From an uncultured Lachnospira sp. (GTDB taxonomy: Bacteria > Bacillota > Clostridia > Lachnospirales > Lachnospiraceae), in assembly GCA_934343805.1 (NCBI GenBank), contig CAKRIN010000005.1:1-64000 (forward strand): a stretch of DNA of 64,000 nucleotides, given 5' to 3'. The translations under genes and the position numbers were made by a program. This document shows, piece by piece, positions 8,180-16,614 of this stretch. The notes beneath the pieces are model-generated. The model searched no databases. It saw only the letters and a program-made list of their open reading frames with translations, and was not told the DNA's origin. How positions within the stretch are numbered: the first letter of the stretch is position 1; each line of letters begins with the position of its first letter.

Positions 8180-9838
8180 TTAAAGGAAACGGCTTATACG
8201 CTCTTTCATCTGTTCTTCACCCATGATATGGACAATAGTCCATAAATCAGGTGTGTTAGCTCTTCCTGTTACAGCAATTCTTACAACCTCTGCAACATCT
8301 GATACATTACCCTTGAAGTTCTCCGGGTTAGCCTTGAAAGCCTTCATATCAGAAGCATAGCCGTTCTTGTCAGCTATTTCCTTAAGCTTGTTAAACCACA
8401 TGCTGTTATCATCATTATGGTCATAAGCTGCAAGGTAATCATTGAGAATAGCCTTAACTTCGTCATCAGCTAATCTGAATTCATCTCTTTCACCAGACTC
8501 GCCATCAAAGAAGAAGCTGATAAGTTCAAATATCTGCTTAGCATACATAAAGTCTTTTCTTCTTCTCTTGGCACCAACGCCCATGTAAAGTCTTAATATA
8601 GCAAGTAACTTTTCTTTATCAGCAAACCATACCTTTTCCATCTCTGGCTCATTCTCTAAAGCCCAGTTGTGAAGGAATTCATATAAATCATCCTCTGATA
8701 ACTTAGAAAGTTCATTCTTACAGATATTATGAAGCTTTTCTTTATCAAATAAGGCACCTGAAACACTCATCTTATCTACTGAGAATGGGAATTCGTTAAT
8801 ATCCTTGTCAGGGAACTTCTCGTGCCATTCCTCGAAGTTAGAATTAAGAAGAGTAAGAAGATAAACCTTCATTGTGTATGGGTGATATCCATCTTTTCTG
8901 TAGTAATCAAGTGAAAGTTCTGGATCCTTTCTTTTTGAAAGCTTTCTCTTTCCTCCTGTCTCCTCGTCAAACTTCATAAGGTGGGCAGTATGTGCGTATT
9001 TTGGCATCTTAAAGCCTAATACATGGAATAATTCGTAGTGGATAGGAACAGAAGCAAGCCATTCACCGCCACGTACAACTGTAGTAGTTCTCATAAAGTG
9101 GTCATCAATTGCATGTGCAAAATGGTATGTTGGAATACCATCTTTTTTAAGAAGAACTACATCATGGATATTCTCTGGAAGCTTAATCTCCCCCTTAATG
9201 CTGTCTGTAAATGTGATTTCATTCTCAGGACTTCCCTGTGAACGAAGTCTAAGCACATAAGGCTTTCCAGCCTTAAGATTTTCCTCGATAGTCTCTAAAG
9301 AAAGGTCACGGCATACAGCATATTTGCCATAATATCCTGTAAGAACCTTATCAGACTCCTGCTGTAATCTTACAGCCTCAAGCTCTTCTTCTGTACAGAA
9401 GCAAGGATAAGCAAGTCCTTTAAGTACAAGCTCCTTTGCAAATGTGTGATAGATATCAACTCTCTGTGTCTGATAATATGGTCCGTATGCATTAACCGGG
9501 TCAGAATCCGGGAAGCCTGCACCCTCATCAAATTCAATATCAAAATATCTTAAAGAATTGATTACAAGGTCAACAGCACCTTCAACAGTTCTTTTTGCAT
9601 CAGTATCTTCAATTCTTAAGTAGAATACACCGCCGTTCTTGTGTGCGATTCTCTCATCAGCTAAGGCGCTATAGAGATTGCCTAGATGGATAAATCCAGT
9701 AGGGCTGGGACCTAATCTTGTTACCTCTGCTTTGTTAGGAAGTTTTCTATATGGGTATTTCTCCTCATAATAATCAGGCGTCTTATCCACGTCAGGGAAT
9801 AAGAGCTCTGCTAATTTCTTACAATCCTGTTCGTTCAT
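8180..9838 (-). CDS. gltX: Glutamyl-tRNA synthetase
   Basis: 552-residue class I aminoacyl-tRNA synthetase that charges tRNA-Glu with glutamate. The HIGH motif appears as PSPTGFIHLGN (HLGN at 51-54), followed by LRIEDTDAKR, and the KMSKS loop as RKLSKRKDPE near residue 300. The C-terminal anticodon-binding region is alpha-helical and full length; the N-terminus has an extra 35 residues before the Rossmann fold, as in several Lachnospiraceae enzymes. It is the first gene of a six-gene operon, with a family A palindrome upstream. Its presence close to a plasmid-type origin matters for judging whether the replicon is essential. Confidence 0.95.
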   Translation of the reverse strand: MNEQDCKKLAELLFPDVDKTPDYYEEKYPYRKLPNKAEVTRLGPSPTGFIHLGNLYSALADERIAHKNGGVFYLRIEDTDAKRTVEGAVDLVINSLRYFDIEFDEGAGFPDSDPVNAYGPYYQTQRVDIYHTFAKELVLKGLAYPCFCTEEELEAVRLQQESDKVLTGYYGKYAVCRDLSLETIEENLKAGKPYVLRLRSQGSPENEITFTDSIKGEIKLPENIHDVVLLKKDGIPTYHFAHAIDDHFMRTTTVVRGGEWLASVPIHYELFHVLGFKMPKYAHTAHLMKFDEETGGKRKLSKRKDPELSLDYYRKDGYHPYTMKVYLLTLLNSNFEEWHEKFPDKDINEFPFSVDKMSVSGALFDKEKLHNICKNELSKLSEDDLYEFLHNWALENEPEMEKVWFADKEKLLAILRLYMGVGAKRRRKDFMYAKQIFELISFFFDGESGERDEFRLADDEVKAILNDYLAAYDHNDDNSMWFNKLKEIADKNGYASDMKAFKANPENFKGNVSDVAEVVRIAVTGRANTPDLWTIVHIMGEEQMKERISRFL

Positions 9839-9927
9839 TATTAATCTCCTTATATTGCTAAATAAATCTCATAATATTTTACACATTTTGCAGATGCATT
9901 TCAACCTTGAAATTAATCTGTGGTAAT

Positions 9928-10186
9928 CTTGGGCTTTTTATTATATTTAAAATGTATATATGCCTGTCTATAGCTCACAAGCTCCGATTTCCTCACTTAG
10001 TATGAGTAAATACCGCTATCTACATAGTTTATTACGGTGTGCGAAGTCAAACGCGCTTCGCTTGAACGAGACTTCACACACCGAACTTTTGTATATAGCG
10101 GTATTAACTCATACACAGCTCGTCAATAGTCGCTTGTGAGCTATAGACAGGCATATATGCATACAACTATATTGAAAAAGCCCAGA
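9928..10186. repeat. Family A giant imperfect palindrome, copy 2
   Basis: Inverted repeat filling most of the 349-bp space between gltX and the HAD gene. A perfect 26-bp arm pair begins tatatgcctgtctatagctc near 9957 and ends at about 10157. The pairing continues outward to CTTGGGCTTTTT (9928) and AAAAAGCCCAG (10175), stopping at the HAD stop codon. The inner core (tagtttattacggtg, tcaaacgcgcttcgcttga, tatatagcgg) matches copy 1 at 1036-1540 in reverse orientation, while the outer arms differ. This shows a conserved core with arms that pair through compensating sequence. Confidence 0.85.
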
Positions 10187-10187
10187 A

Positions 10188-11024
10188 TTAACATATATTA
10201 AGTATGTTGTGAAATGCGTATGCTACGCCGTCTTTATCGTGGTGGAGGGTTATATGGTCGGCTATTTCTTTTAGATGTGGAGCTGCGTTTTCCATTGCAA
10301 TTCCTACGCCTGCGTATTCTATCATGTCTGTGTCGTTGTCTGCGTCACCGAAGGCTGCCACATTTTCACGGGACAGACCGAGGTATTCAGTTAAGAACTT
10401 GACGCCTGATTTCTTGCCGGCGTCTTTATATGATATCTCAAGAAGCTGGCTGATAGAACTTGTCATGTAAACATCACCTGTAGCAATGTGTATTTGTTCT
10501 ATAATATCATTCTTGAGTTGCTGGTCGTTAACAACAATATCCATACTGTCAAGTTCAGATGCATGTTCTTTTATAAATGATATAATGTCCTCTTTAAGGA
10601 TTCTTGTTTCTTTGACATATTCAAGAGAATGACTTGTTGCACCATATTTTTCAGGATGTCTGATATATTCTGTCGAAGCAAATGCCTGACCTTTAATAAA
10701 TGCTTCATATGTGACAGGATAATCCTGAGTAAGATTAAGTATTGTATGTACAGAATCTTCAGTAAGAAGGAAAGAGTGAAGACATTCTTTTCCTTTAATT
10801 CTGTATATTGCTGCTCCATTGCTTGTTATTGCGTATTCTATTCCAGGAATATCAAGTATGTCTTTTGGAAGTGTATCAAATGCTCTGCCACTGGCAATAC
10901 ACACATGTACTCCATTGTTAATTGCTGAAATCAATGCTTGTCGGTTAGTGTCTGATATGCGGCTTTGAGAATTGAGAGTTGTACGATCAAGATCAAGAGC
11001 TACTAATTTTATTTTATTATCCAT
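10188..11024 (-). CDS. Cof-type HAD family phosphatase
   Basis: 278-residue cytoplasmic haloacid-dehalogenase phosphatase of the Cof/YidA type. Motif I is DLDRT with nucleophile D11 and acid D13; motif IV is FGDADNDTDMIEYAG near residue 215; the intervening C2 cap gives substrate choice. Members act on sugar phosphates, FMN or pyridoxal phosphate; the substrate here cannot be read from sequence. It starts at ATG 11024, transcribed divergently from the diguanylate cyclase gene with about 136 bp between them, and ends against the family A palindrome. Confidence 0.9.
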   Translation of the reverse strand: MDNKIKLVALDLDRTTLNSQSRISDTNRQALISAINNGVHVCIASGRAFDTLPKDILDIPGIEYAITSNGAAIYRIKGKECLHSFLLTEDSVHTILNLTQDYPVTYEAFIKGQAFASTEYIRHPEKYGATSHSLEYVKETRILKEDIISFIKEHASELDSMDIVVNDQQLKNDIIEQIHIATGDVYMTSSISQLLEISYKDAGKKSGVKFLTEYLGLSRENVAAFGDADNDTDMIEYAGVGIAMENAAPHLKEIADHITLHHDKDGVAYAFHNILNIC

Positions 11025-11160
11025 ATTACCAGTTCCTCGTATGATTTTTATTGCATTCTTATATTGGTCAAATCCAATAAATATTATAAATTAAATATGG
11101 TTAAATGAACAGACTCATGATACAATAATATTAACTTTTATTAGGACGGAGATAGATACT

Positions 11161-12936
11161 ATGATAATTTCGGAGAATCATTTTGGAAAAGATAATTGCG
11201 TTGCATATGGAGATGTGTTAATCAGAAGAAATTATGAAGTAATTAACGCAGACGAGCATTTTTATCATTTTGTAGAGAAACTGGTGGGGATTAATTTCCT
11301 TGATATTATTCATCCTGATTATTTATCAGATTTTAAGATAACTTTTCAGACTTTAAAACCGGGAGAAGAAACAAGAATAATTCTTTTGCTAAGGAATGGA
11401 ATAGGCGAATATTACTGGTCAGATATGTATCTTTATAACAAAGGTAAGAAGATTTCTGGAGATAATGTTCTTGAAGCCAGATGTTATTTTCTTTCAGCTG
11501 TTGAGAGCAGATATCTTCTGGCAATTGATAATGTTAATAAGTACAGAACAATGCTTTCGTTGTACAGAAATTACCTGTTTGATTATAATTCAGCCAATGA
11601 TATATTTACCATATATATATATCATGGTAATCAGTGTAGTGCACCGGTTAAATGCCCATTAGAACAATTCAGAGAAAGAATGGTGGGACTTTTTAGAAAC
11701 GATTCTGAAAATAAAGAATTTGAAATATTCTATAATTATCTTAAAAATGGAGCTAATACATTCAGTTGTATGGTTTATCTTCCATTGGATTCTGATAATA
11801 ATACATTGTACAAGTTCAAGGTAACAGGAGACTGTTTATATACCACGAGAAAAAAAGCAATTGTAGCCGGTTTTCTTGAAACAGTTGATGAATCAGTTCA
11901 GGATGTTATTCCATATTATGCTACAAGTGAAGCTATAGATTCAGCAACTGGTCTTCTTAATAAAAGAGCATGTATGGAATATACCAAGGCAGTTATGGCT
12001 TCTAATGATGATAAGGTTCATTATATGATAATATTTGATGTTGATAATTTTAAAAGTATTAACGATACATATGGACATTTATTTGGTGATGAGGTTTTAA
12101 GTAAGATTGCTAACATAATTAATGCAAACCTTAACGGAAGAGGAATTGCGGGAAGATTTGGTGGAGATGAATTCTATATATTCACTAATAATATTAAGAA
12201 TGAAGAAGATTTAAGAATTCTTCTTACAACTATGCGTAAGGAATTACAGTATGCCTTTGATTCACGCATTGATGATTTTGGAGTTACTCTTTCTGTGGGA
12301 GTAAGTCTTTTCCCTAAAGATGGTTCTGATTATGAAGAACTTTTTCGAAAGGCAGATAAATGTCTTTATCTTGCAAAAGAAAAAGGACGTAACAGATTTA
12401 TTATATATAATGAGAAAAAACATGGAGCAATTCAGGATAATGAAAGGCATATTCATAGAGTCCTTGATTTATCCGAACATTCTGAATATATGTCTGATTT
12501 CATATCTGATCTTGTCCTTGATGTTTTTTCGAGGAAGAAAGATTCTGTTGCTGATGTTATAGAAAGCATACGAGAACACTTTGAGATTGATGGTGTAAGG
12601 ATATATGATGAGAGCAATACTCTTATCTTTTCTTCAGGTGATTATAAGATAATCCCTGATATGAAAGATATTATTAATGATGAGGCATTTCTATCGCGAT
12701 ATGGAAAGAATAACCTTATGACTATTGGCCTTGTTTCTTCTGTAGAAGCATGGCATAAGGAACTTTTTCATGAATTATCAAAATGTAATATAATGGCATT
12801 TATAAGCGCATGGTTTGAATTTAATTACAATAAGTATTATTTCTTTTATGATGTGTTTAATCATAAGACAAGATGGAGTGATTCTGACAGAAACCTGCTT
12901 TTGATTATCAGCAAAATTATTGCCAGCGTTCTTTAA
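11161..12936 (+). CDS. GGDEF diguanylate cyclase with N-terminal PAS-like domain
   Basis: 591 residues. Residues 1-110 look like a PAS-type sensor, 110-260 a second unassigned region, and about 265-425 a GGDEF domain with intact GGDEF at residues 334-338, so cyclic-di-GMP synthesis from two GTP is expected. The inhibitory RxxD site that normally precedes GGDEF is absent (residues before it read NGRGIAGRF), which suggests no product inhibition. The last 150 residues form an additional GAF-like domain. No membrane segment is visible, so the enzyme is probably cytoplasmic. It is monocistronic, one of three plus-strand genes in the left arm, and ends 21 bp from the convergent DeoR gene. Confidence 0.88.
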   Translation: MIISENHFGKDNCVAYGDVLIRRNYEVINADEHFYHFVEKLVGINFLDIIHPDYLSDFKITFQTLKPGEETRIILLLRNGIGEYYWSDMYLYNKGKKISGDNVLEARCYFLSAVESRYLLAIDNVNKYRTMLSLYRNYLFDYNSANDIFTIYIYHGNQCSAPVKCPLEQFRERMVGLFRNDSENKEFEIFYNYLKNGANTFSCMVYLPLDSDNNTLYKFKVTGDCLYTTRKKAIVAGFLETVDESVQDVIPYYATSEAIDSATGLLNKRACMEYTKAVMASNDDKVHYMIIFDVDNFKSINDTYGHLFGDEVLSKIANIINANLNGRGIAGRFGGDEFYIFTNNIKNEEDLRILLTTMRKELQYAFDSRIDDFGVTLSVGVSLFPKDGSDYEELFRKADKCLYLAKEKGRNRFIIYNEKKHGAIQDNERHIHRVLDLSEHSEYMSDFISDLVLDVFSRKKDSVADVIESIREHFEIDGVRIYDESNTLIFSSGDYKIIPDMKDIINDEAFLSRYGKNNLMTIGLVSSVEAWHKELFHELSKCNIMAFISAWFEFNYNKYYFFYDVFNHKTRWSDSDRNLLLIISKIIASVL

Positions 12937-12957
12937 GCCAAATTATTAATGATATAA

Positions 12958-13701
12958 TTATACTGTTATTAGGTTGGGCAGCTTTAACATGCTGCCTTTT
13001 TTGTGTGAATCCGTAATTATAGTTGCTTCATCAATACTTCCAAATGTAACAGCATTTGTTTTGCCAAACTTTGAACTGTCAGCAAGAATATATTTAAAGT
13101 GGCAATGATTAAAGGCAGTTTCTTTTACAAGAGCTTCGTTAATGTCAGGAGTGGTAAAACCTGATTTTTCGGTTATTCCGTTACTTCCAAAGAAGCCTTT
13201 ATTAAAATTCAGGCGGTTTATTGTAAGAATTGCCTGATTACCAACAACAGCTTCTGTTACTCCTTTTAATTCCCCGCCTATAAGTATAACTTTAAAACCT
13301 GCGACCGCAAGCTTTCGAGCATGCGTTACGGCATTGGTTACATATGTAGCATTTTTCTCTTCAAGATAATCAATCATATACTCGGTAGTTGTTCCGGCAT
13401 CTATATATACAAAATCATCTGGTGTTATGAGTTTCGCAGCATACATTGCAATCTTTTTTTTCTCTTCTATATTTACACCTGATTTTTGGGAAACAGATAA
13501 CTCTGTAGTGAATATTGAAGATTCTTTTTCTACAGCACCGCCAAATACTTTAGTCAGTTTCCCCTGTTCGTCAAGAGTATTAAGATCTCTTCTTATGGTT
13601 GATTCTGATGTATGAAGCAGTTCTTTTAATTCAGTTACTGTAATACTTTTTCTTTCTGATATAAGATTTAATATAATTTCATGTCTTTGTTCTGTAAGCA
13701 T
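12958..13701 (-). CDS. DeoR/GlpR family transcriptional regulator
   Basis: 247 residues from ATG 13701 (AGGAG about 12 bp upstream; a longer in-frame start is less likely). N-terminal DeoR winged helix at about 6-57 (ITVTELKELLHTSESTIRRDLNTL) is followed by the DeoRC effector domain with the sugar-phosphate-binding pattern (IDAGTTTEYM, VTNAVTHARKLA, GGELKG). Such proteins usually repress sugar or nucleoside operons and release DNA on binding a phosphorylated sugar. The start lies inside the end of the asparaginase gene (23-bp overlap), so it is translated as the third gene of the symporter-asparaginase operon and may regulate it. Confidence 0.9.
   Translation of the reverse strand: MLTEQRHEIILNLISERKSITVTELKELLHTSESTIRRDLNTLDEQGKLTKVFGGAVEKESSIFTTELSVSQKSGVNIEEKKKIAMYAAKLITPDDFVYIDAGTTTEYMIDYLEEKNATYVTNAVTHARKLAVAGFKVILIGGELKGVTEAVVGNQAILTINRLNFNKGFFGSNGITEKSGFTTPDINEALVKETAFNHCHFKYILADSSKFGKTNAVTFGSIDEATIITDSHKKGSMLKLPNLITV
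12977..13002 (+). terminator. Rho-independent terminator inside convergent gene end
   Basis: GGCAGC, an 8-nt loop and GCTGCC followed by six T lie 40 bp beyond the diguanylate cyclase stop. The hairpin is entirely within the last codons of the opposing DeoR gene, so the DeoR C-terminal coding sequence doubles as the cyclase terminator. Confidence 0.7.
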
Positions 13702-14746
13702 AATTAATATTACTCCTGTCATATGATATTGTTTCAAGCATATATTTTACTATTTCATCATTAGAATGGCAATGTGCCAAAGCCCACATAAGTTTCATTG
13801 TGATACTTTCAATTGTCATATCACCTGCATCAATAATATTTTCATTAGAAAGCAATTTCCCAACTTCATATACGTCAAGTGACACGCCTTCAAACAGGCA
13901 TTGTGTTGTTATAACAACATATATACCTGCCTCTGTCAGTTCATGTATTTTGGTAAGTATATTATTATACTGAGTTGGAATCCCACCAATTCCGAAACAC
14001 TCAATAATTACAGCTTTATAATTTCTTTTAGCAAAATCAAATATTTCTGATTTGATTCCTGGAAATAATTTTACTGTTAATATATCAGGACATAATCCGA
14101 TGTCTGTATGAAATTTATCAGAAAAACAGTGACTGAATATTGAGTGGAATTCAGAATCGGAAGATATATTATATTTTATTGAACCAGACTTAATAGTGGC
14201 TATTACTGGTGCATTGATACTTGCAAAAGCATCAGCATTTTTAGTGTTTAACTTTGAAGCCCTTGTTCCCAGTATAAGTTTTCCATTAAATGCAACAAAT
14301 ACGCCATTAATGTTTTCACATGCATAATATATTGCATTTTTAAGATTTGTGACAGCATCTGTTTCCTTTGCATTAATTGGGAGCTGAGAACCTGTGATTA
14401 TAACTGGTTTCCCAGAATTAATCAACATGTATGATAATGCAGCAGCTGTATATGCACATGTGTCAGTGCCATGCGTAATTACAAAACCATCATAACTGTT
14501 ATAATGCTTAGCTATAGTATCTGCAATTGTACACATATGATCTGGTGTCATATTGGAACTGTCTATATTCATTAAAGATATATGATTAATATTACATTTA
14601 AAATCTTCATCTGTAATATATGACAATAACACATCTGCATTCATAGACGGAGTTAAACCATTTCCCATATCTGATGATGCAATTGTTCCACCAGTTGTTA
14701 TTAATAGTATTTGTTTTGTATTATTTTCCACTCTTTCCTTCACCAT
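13679..14746 (-). CDS. L-asparaginase (type I/II family)
   Basis: 355 residues from ATG 14746 (AAGGA eight bases upstream). It hydrolyses L-asparagine to aspartate and ammonia. The first catalytic signature TGGTIASSD places the nucleophile at Thr21 and the second, ITHGTDTCAYTA, near residue 93. No signal peptide, so it is cytoplasmic. The gene overlaps the upstream symporter by 26 bp and the downstream DeoR gene by 23 bp, indicating tight translational coupling. The trio looks like a small unit for amino acid uptake and deamidation; whether the symporter carries asparagine is a guess, since its family is best known for alanine and glycine. Confidence 0.93.
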   Translation of the reverse strand: MVKERVENNTKQILLITTGGTIASSDMGNGLTPSMNADVLLSYITDEDFKCNINHISLMNIDSSNMTPDHMCTIADTIAKHYNSYDGFVITHGTDTCAYTAAALSYMLINSGKPVIITGSQLPINAKETDAVTNLKNAIYYACENINGVFVAFNGKLILGTRASKLNTKNADAFASINAPVIATIKSGSIKYNISSDSEFHSIFSHCFSDKFHTDIGLCPDILTVKLFPGIKSEIFDFAKRNYKAVIIECFGIGGIPTQYNNILTKIHELTEAGIYVVITTQCLFEGVSLDVYEVGKLLSNENIIDAGDMTIESITMKLMWALAHCHSNDEIVKYMLETISYDRSNINYAYRTKT

Positions 14747-16121
14747 CAAAATAATCCTTCACCAGTTGAATTACTACACCAGAAAGTAGGAACACAGCAA
14801 TCAGGTTAGGAATAACCATCAATCCATTAAAGGTTTCGGCAATGCTCCACATTAATCCTAGATTCATTGTTGCACCTATTACGGCGACAATTGCATATAT
14901 AATCATAAAAGGTTTTGTTGCTTTAGATCCAAATAAAAACTCAATACATCTCTGGCCATATAATCCCCATCCGATAACGGTTGAGAAAGCAAAACAACAC
15001 ATGGCAATTGCGGTAAATATTGATACCCATCCCCCATAAGTTGCAGTAAATCCAGAAATTGTTAATTCTGCTCCGGCAGCCTGTCCATATCCTACGTTTA
15101 CGCCACTGCACAGAATTACAAATGCTGTAAGTGTACATATTACAATTGTGTCAACAAATACTTCAAATATACCGAAGAATCCCTGTTTTACAGGTTTACT
15201 AGTATCAGCACATGCATGGGCAATTGAACCGGTTCCAAGACCAGCTTCGTTAGAAAATATTCCGCGGGAAACTCCTTTTTTCATACTCATGAAGAAACTG
15301 CCAACAACTCCTCCTGTTACAGAAGCTGGTGAAAAAGCACCAATAAATATTGATCTGAATACAGATGGAATACGTGATGCATTAACAATAATTACACCAA
15401 TTGCAAGAATTATATATAATAATGCCATAAATGGGATTAATTTCTCAGTTACTTTCCCGATTCTTTTGATGCCACCTAACATAATAAGTGCTATAAGTAT
15501 CATTATGATTACACCAATTAAAAGATTAACTACATGAGTGGAATCTTCCGAGATAATACTGTAGTTAAGAAGAGCAGAGTCAATAGCTGCAGTTATTGTG
15601 TTAACCTGTGTAGCATTTCCAGTGCCAAATACAGTAAGAACACCAAGTGCAGAAAAAAGATAAGCAAGCCATCGCCAGTGCTTTTTAAGACCATTCTTGA
15701 TATAGTACATTGGCCCTCCAACCAGTTCACCTTTTGAATTTGTTTCTCTAAAGTGAACGGCAAGTACAACCTCAGAGAACTTGGTACACATGCCAAGTAT
15801 CGCGGATATCCACATCCAGAAAACAGCTCCAGGACCGCCTATTGTGATGGCTCCCGCAACTCCTGCTATATTTCCTGTTCCAACTGTAGCAGCCAAAGCA
15901 GTACATACAGCCTGAAATGGAGTTAAAGCACCATCTGAAGCATTGCGCTTTTTAAGCATTCGTCCTATGGTTATTTTCATGGCATATGGGAATTTACGAA
16001 TCTGTATAAATCTGGTTCTGATGCTCAAGACAATTCCTACGCCAATGATACATATCATTGCAGGAATACCCCAGATAAAGTTATTGATAGCGTTGTTAAT
16101 TGATTCAATTGTAGAAAGCAT
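14721..16121 (-). CDS. Sodium:alanine/glycine symporter (AGCS family)
   Basis: 466 residues with about ten to eleven transmembrane helices and the AGCS signature regions (TPFQAVCTALAATVGTGNIA near residue 65, VSRGIFSNEAGLGTGSIAHA near 285). Family members take up alanine, glycine or glutamine with sodium. First gene of the symporter-asparaginase-DeoR operon. The last 29 bases contain the start region of the asparaginase gene. A CAGGATGG-type RBS precedes ATG 16121. Confidence 0.93.
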   Translation of the reverse strand: MLSTIESINNAINNFIWGIPAMICIIGVGIVLSIRTRFIQIRKFPYAMKITIGRMLKKRNASDGALTPFQAVCTALAATVGTGNIAGVAGAITIGGPGAVFWMWISAILGMCTKFSEVVLAVHFRETNSKGELVGGPMYYIKNGLKKHWRWLAYLFSALGVLTVFGTGNATQVNTITAAIDSALLNYSIISEDSTHVVNLLIGVIIMILIALIMLGGIKRIGKVTEKLIPFMALLYIILAIGVIIVNASRIPSVFRSIFIGAFSPASVTGGVVGSFFMSMKKGVSRGIFSNEAGLGTGSIAHACADTSKPVKQGFFGIFEVFVDTIVICTLTAFVILCSGVNVGYGQAAGAELTISGFTATYGGWVSIFTAIAMCCFAFSTVIGWGLYGQRCIEFLFGSKATKPFMIIYAIVAVIGATMNLGLMWSIAETFNGLMVIPNLIAVFLLSGVVIQLVKDYFDGEGKSGK

Positions 16122-16143
16122 AAAATGACCATCCTGAGTAGTA

Positions 16144-16566
16144 TTATAAATATGTGTTATATGCTATGGATGTGCATATAGCAAGAAGGTTATCCATATC
16201 TTCGTATTTTACAGGATACGCTTTAGAACGATATATATGTCCATCATCCATTCTATATGTGAACTGTGATGTTAATTCATTAGCTTTTTTTATTGTAAAA
16301 TAGTAATCATGGTTATTACATTTTACATGTACACTTACATAATCATCGTTTATCTTGGATAAACCATATTCTTTGATATATTTTTCAAAATAAATCTTTA
16401 CAGGAGCGCTGTTAAAGTCAAGATTATAATTCTGTGAAAGCAGAATTGCTTTATCTGAACCATATATTCTTATCCTGACACCATGATCAAACTCCTGCAT
16501 AGATTCTTCTGCAATTCCGTTATCAAATATAATGGTATGTTTAACGGATTTGATTGTATGTAACAT
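16144..16566 (-). CDS. Hypothetical protein, 140 residues
   Basis: I do not recognise this protein. It has alternating strand-like segments (VRIRIYGSDKAILLSQNY, DYVSVHVKCNNHDYYFTIKKA), no signal peptide and no membrane helix, so it is probably a small soluble beta-rich domain. A good RBS (AGGAGG, 8 bp) precedes ATG 16566. It lies 48 bp downstream of the large coiled-coil gene on the same strand and 22 bp upstream of the AGCS symporter gene, so co-transcription with either is possible. Confidence 0.75.
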   Translation of the reverse strand: MLHTIKSVKHTIIFDNGIAEESMQEFDHGVRIRIYGSDKAILLSQNYNLDFNSAPVKIYFEKYIKEYGLSKINDDYVSVHVKCNNHDYYFTIKKANELTSQFTYRMDDGHIYRSKAYPVKYEDMDNLLAICTSIAYNTYL

Positions 16567-16614
16567 ATATTCTGCCTCCTGTGTTCTTATTAATAATTAA
16601 CACAGATAATATGA

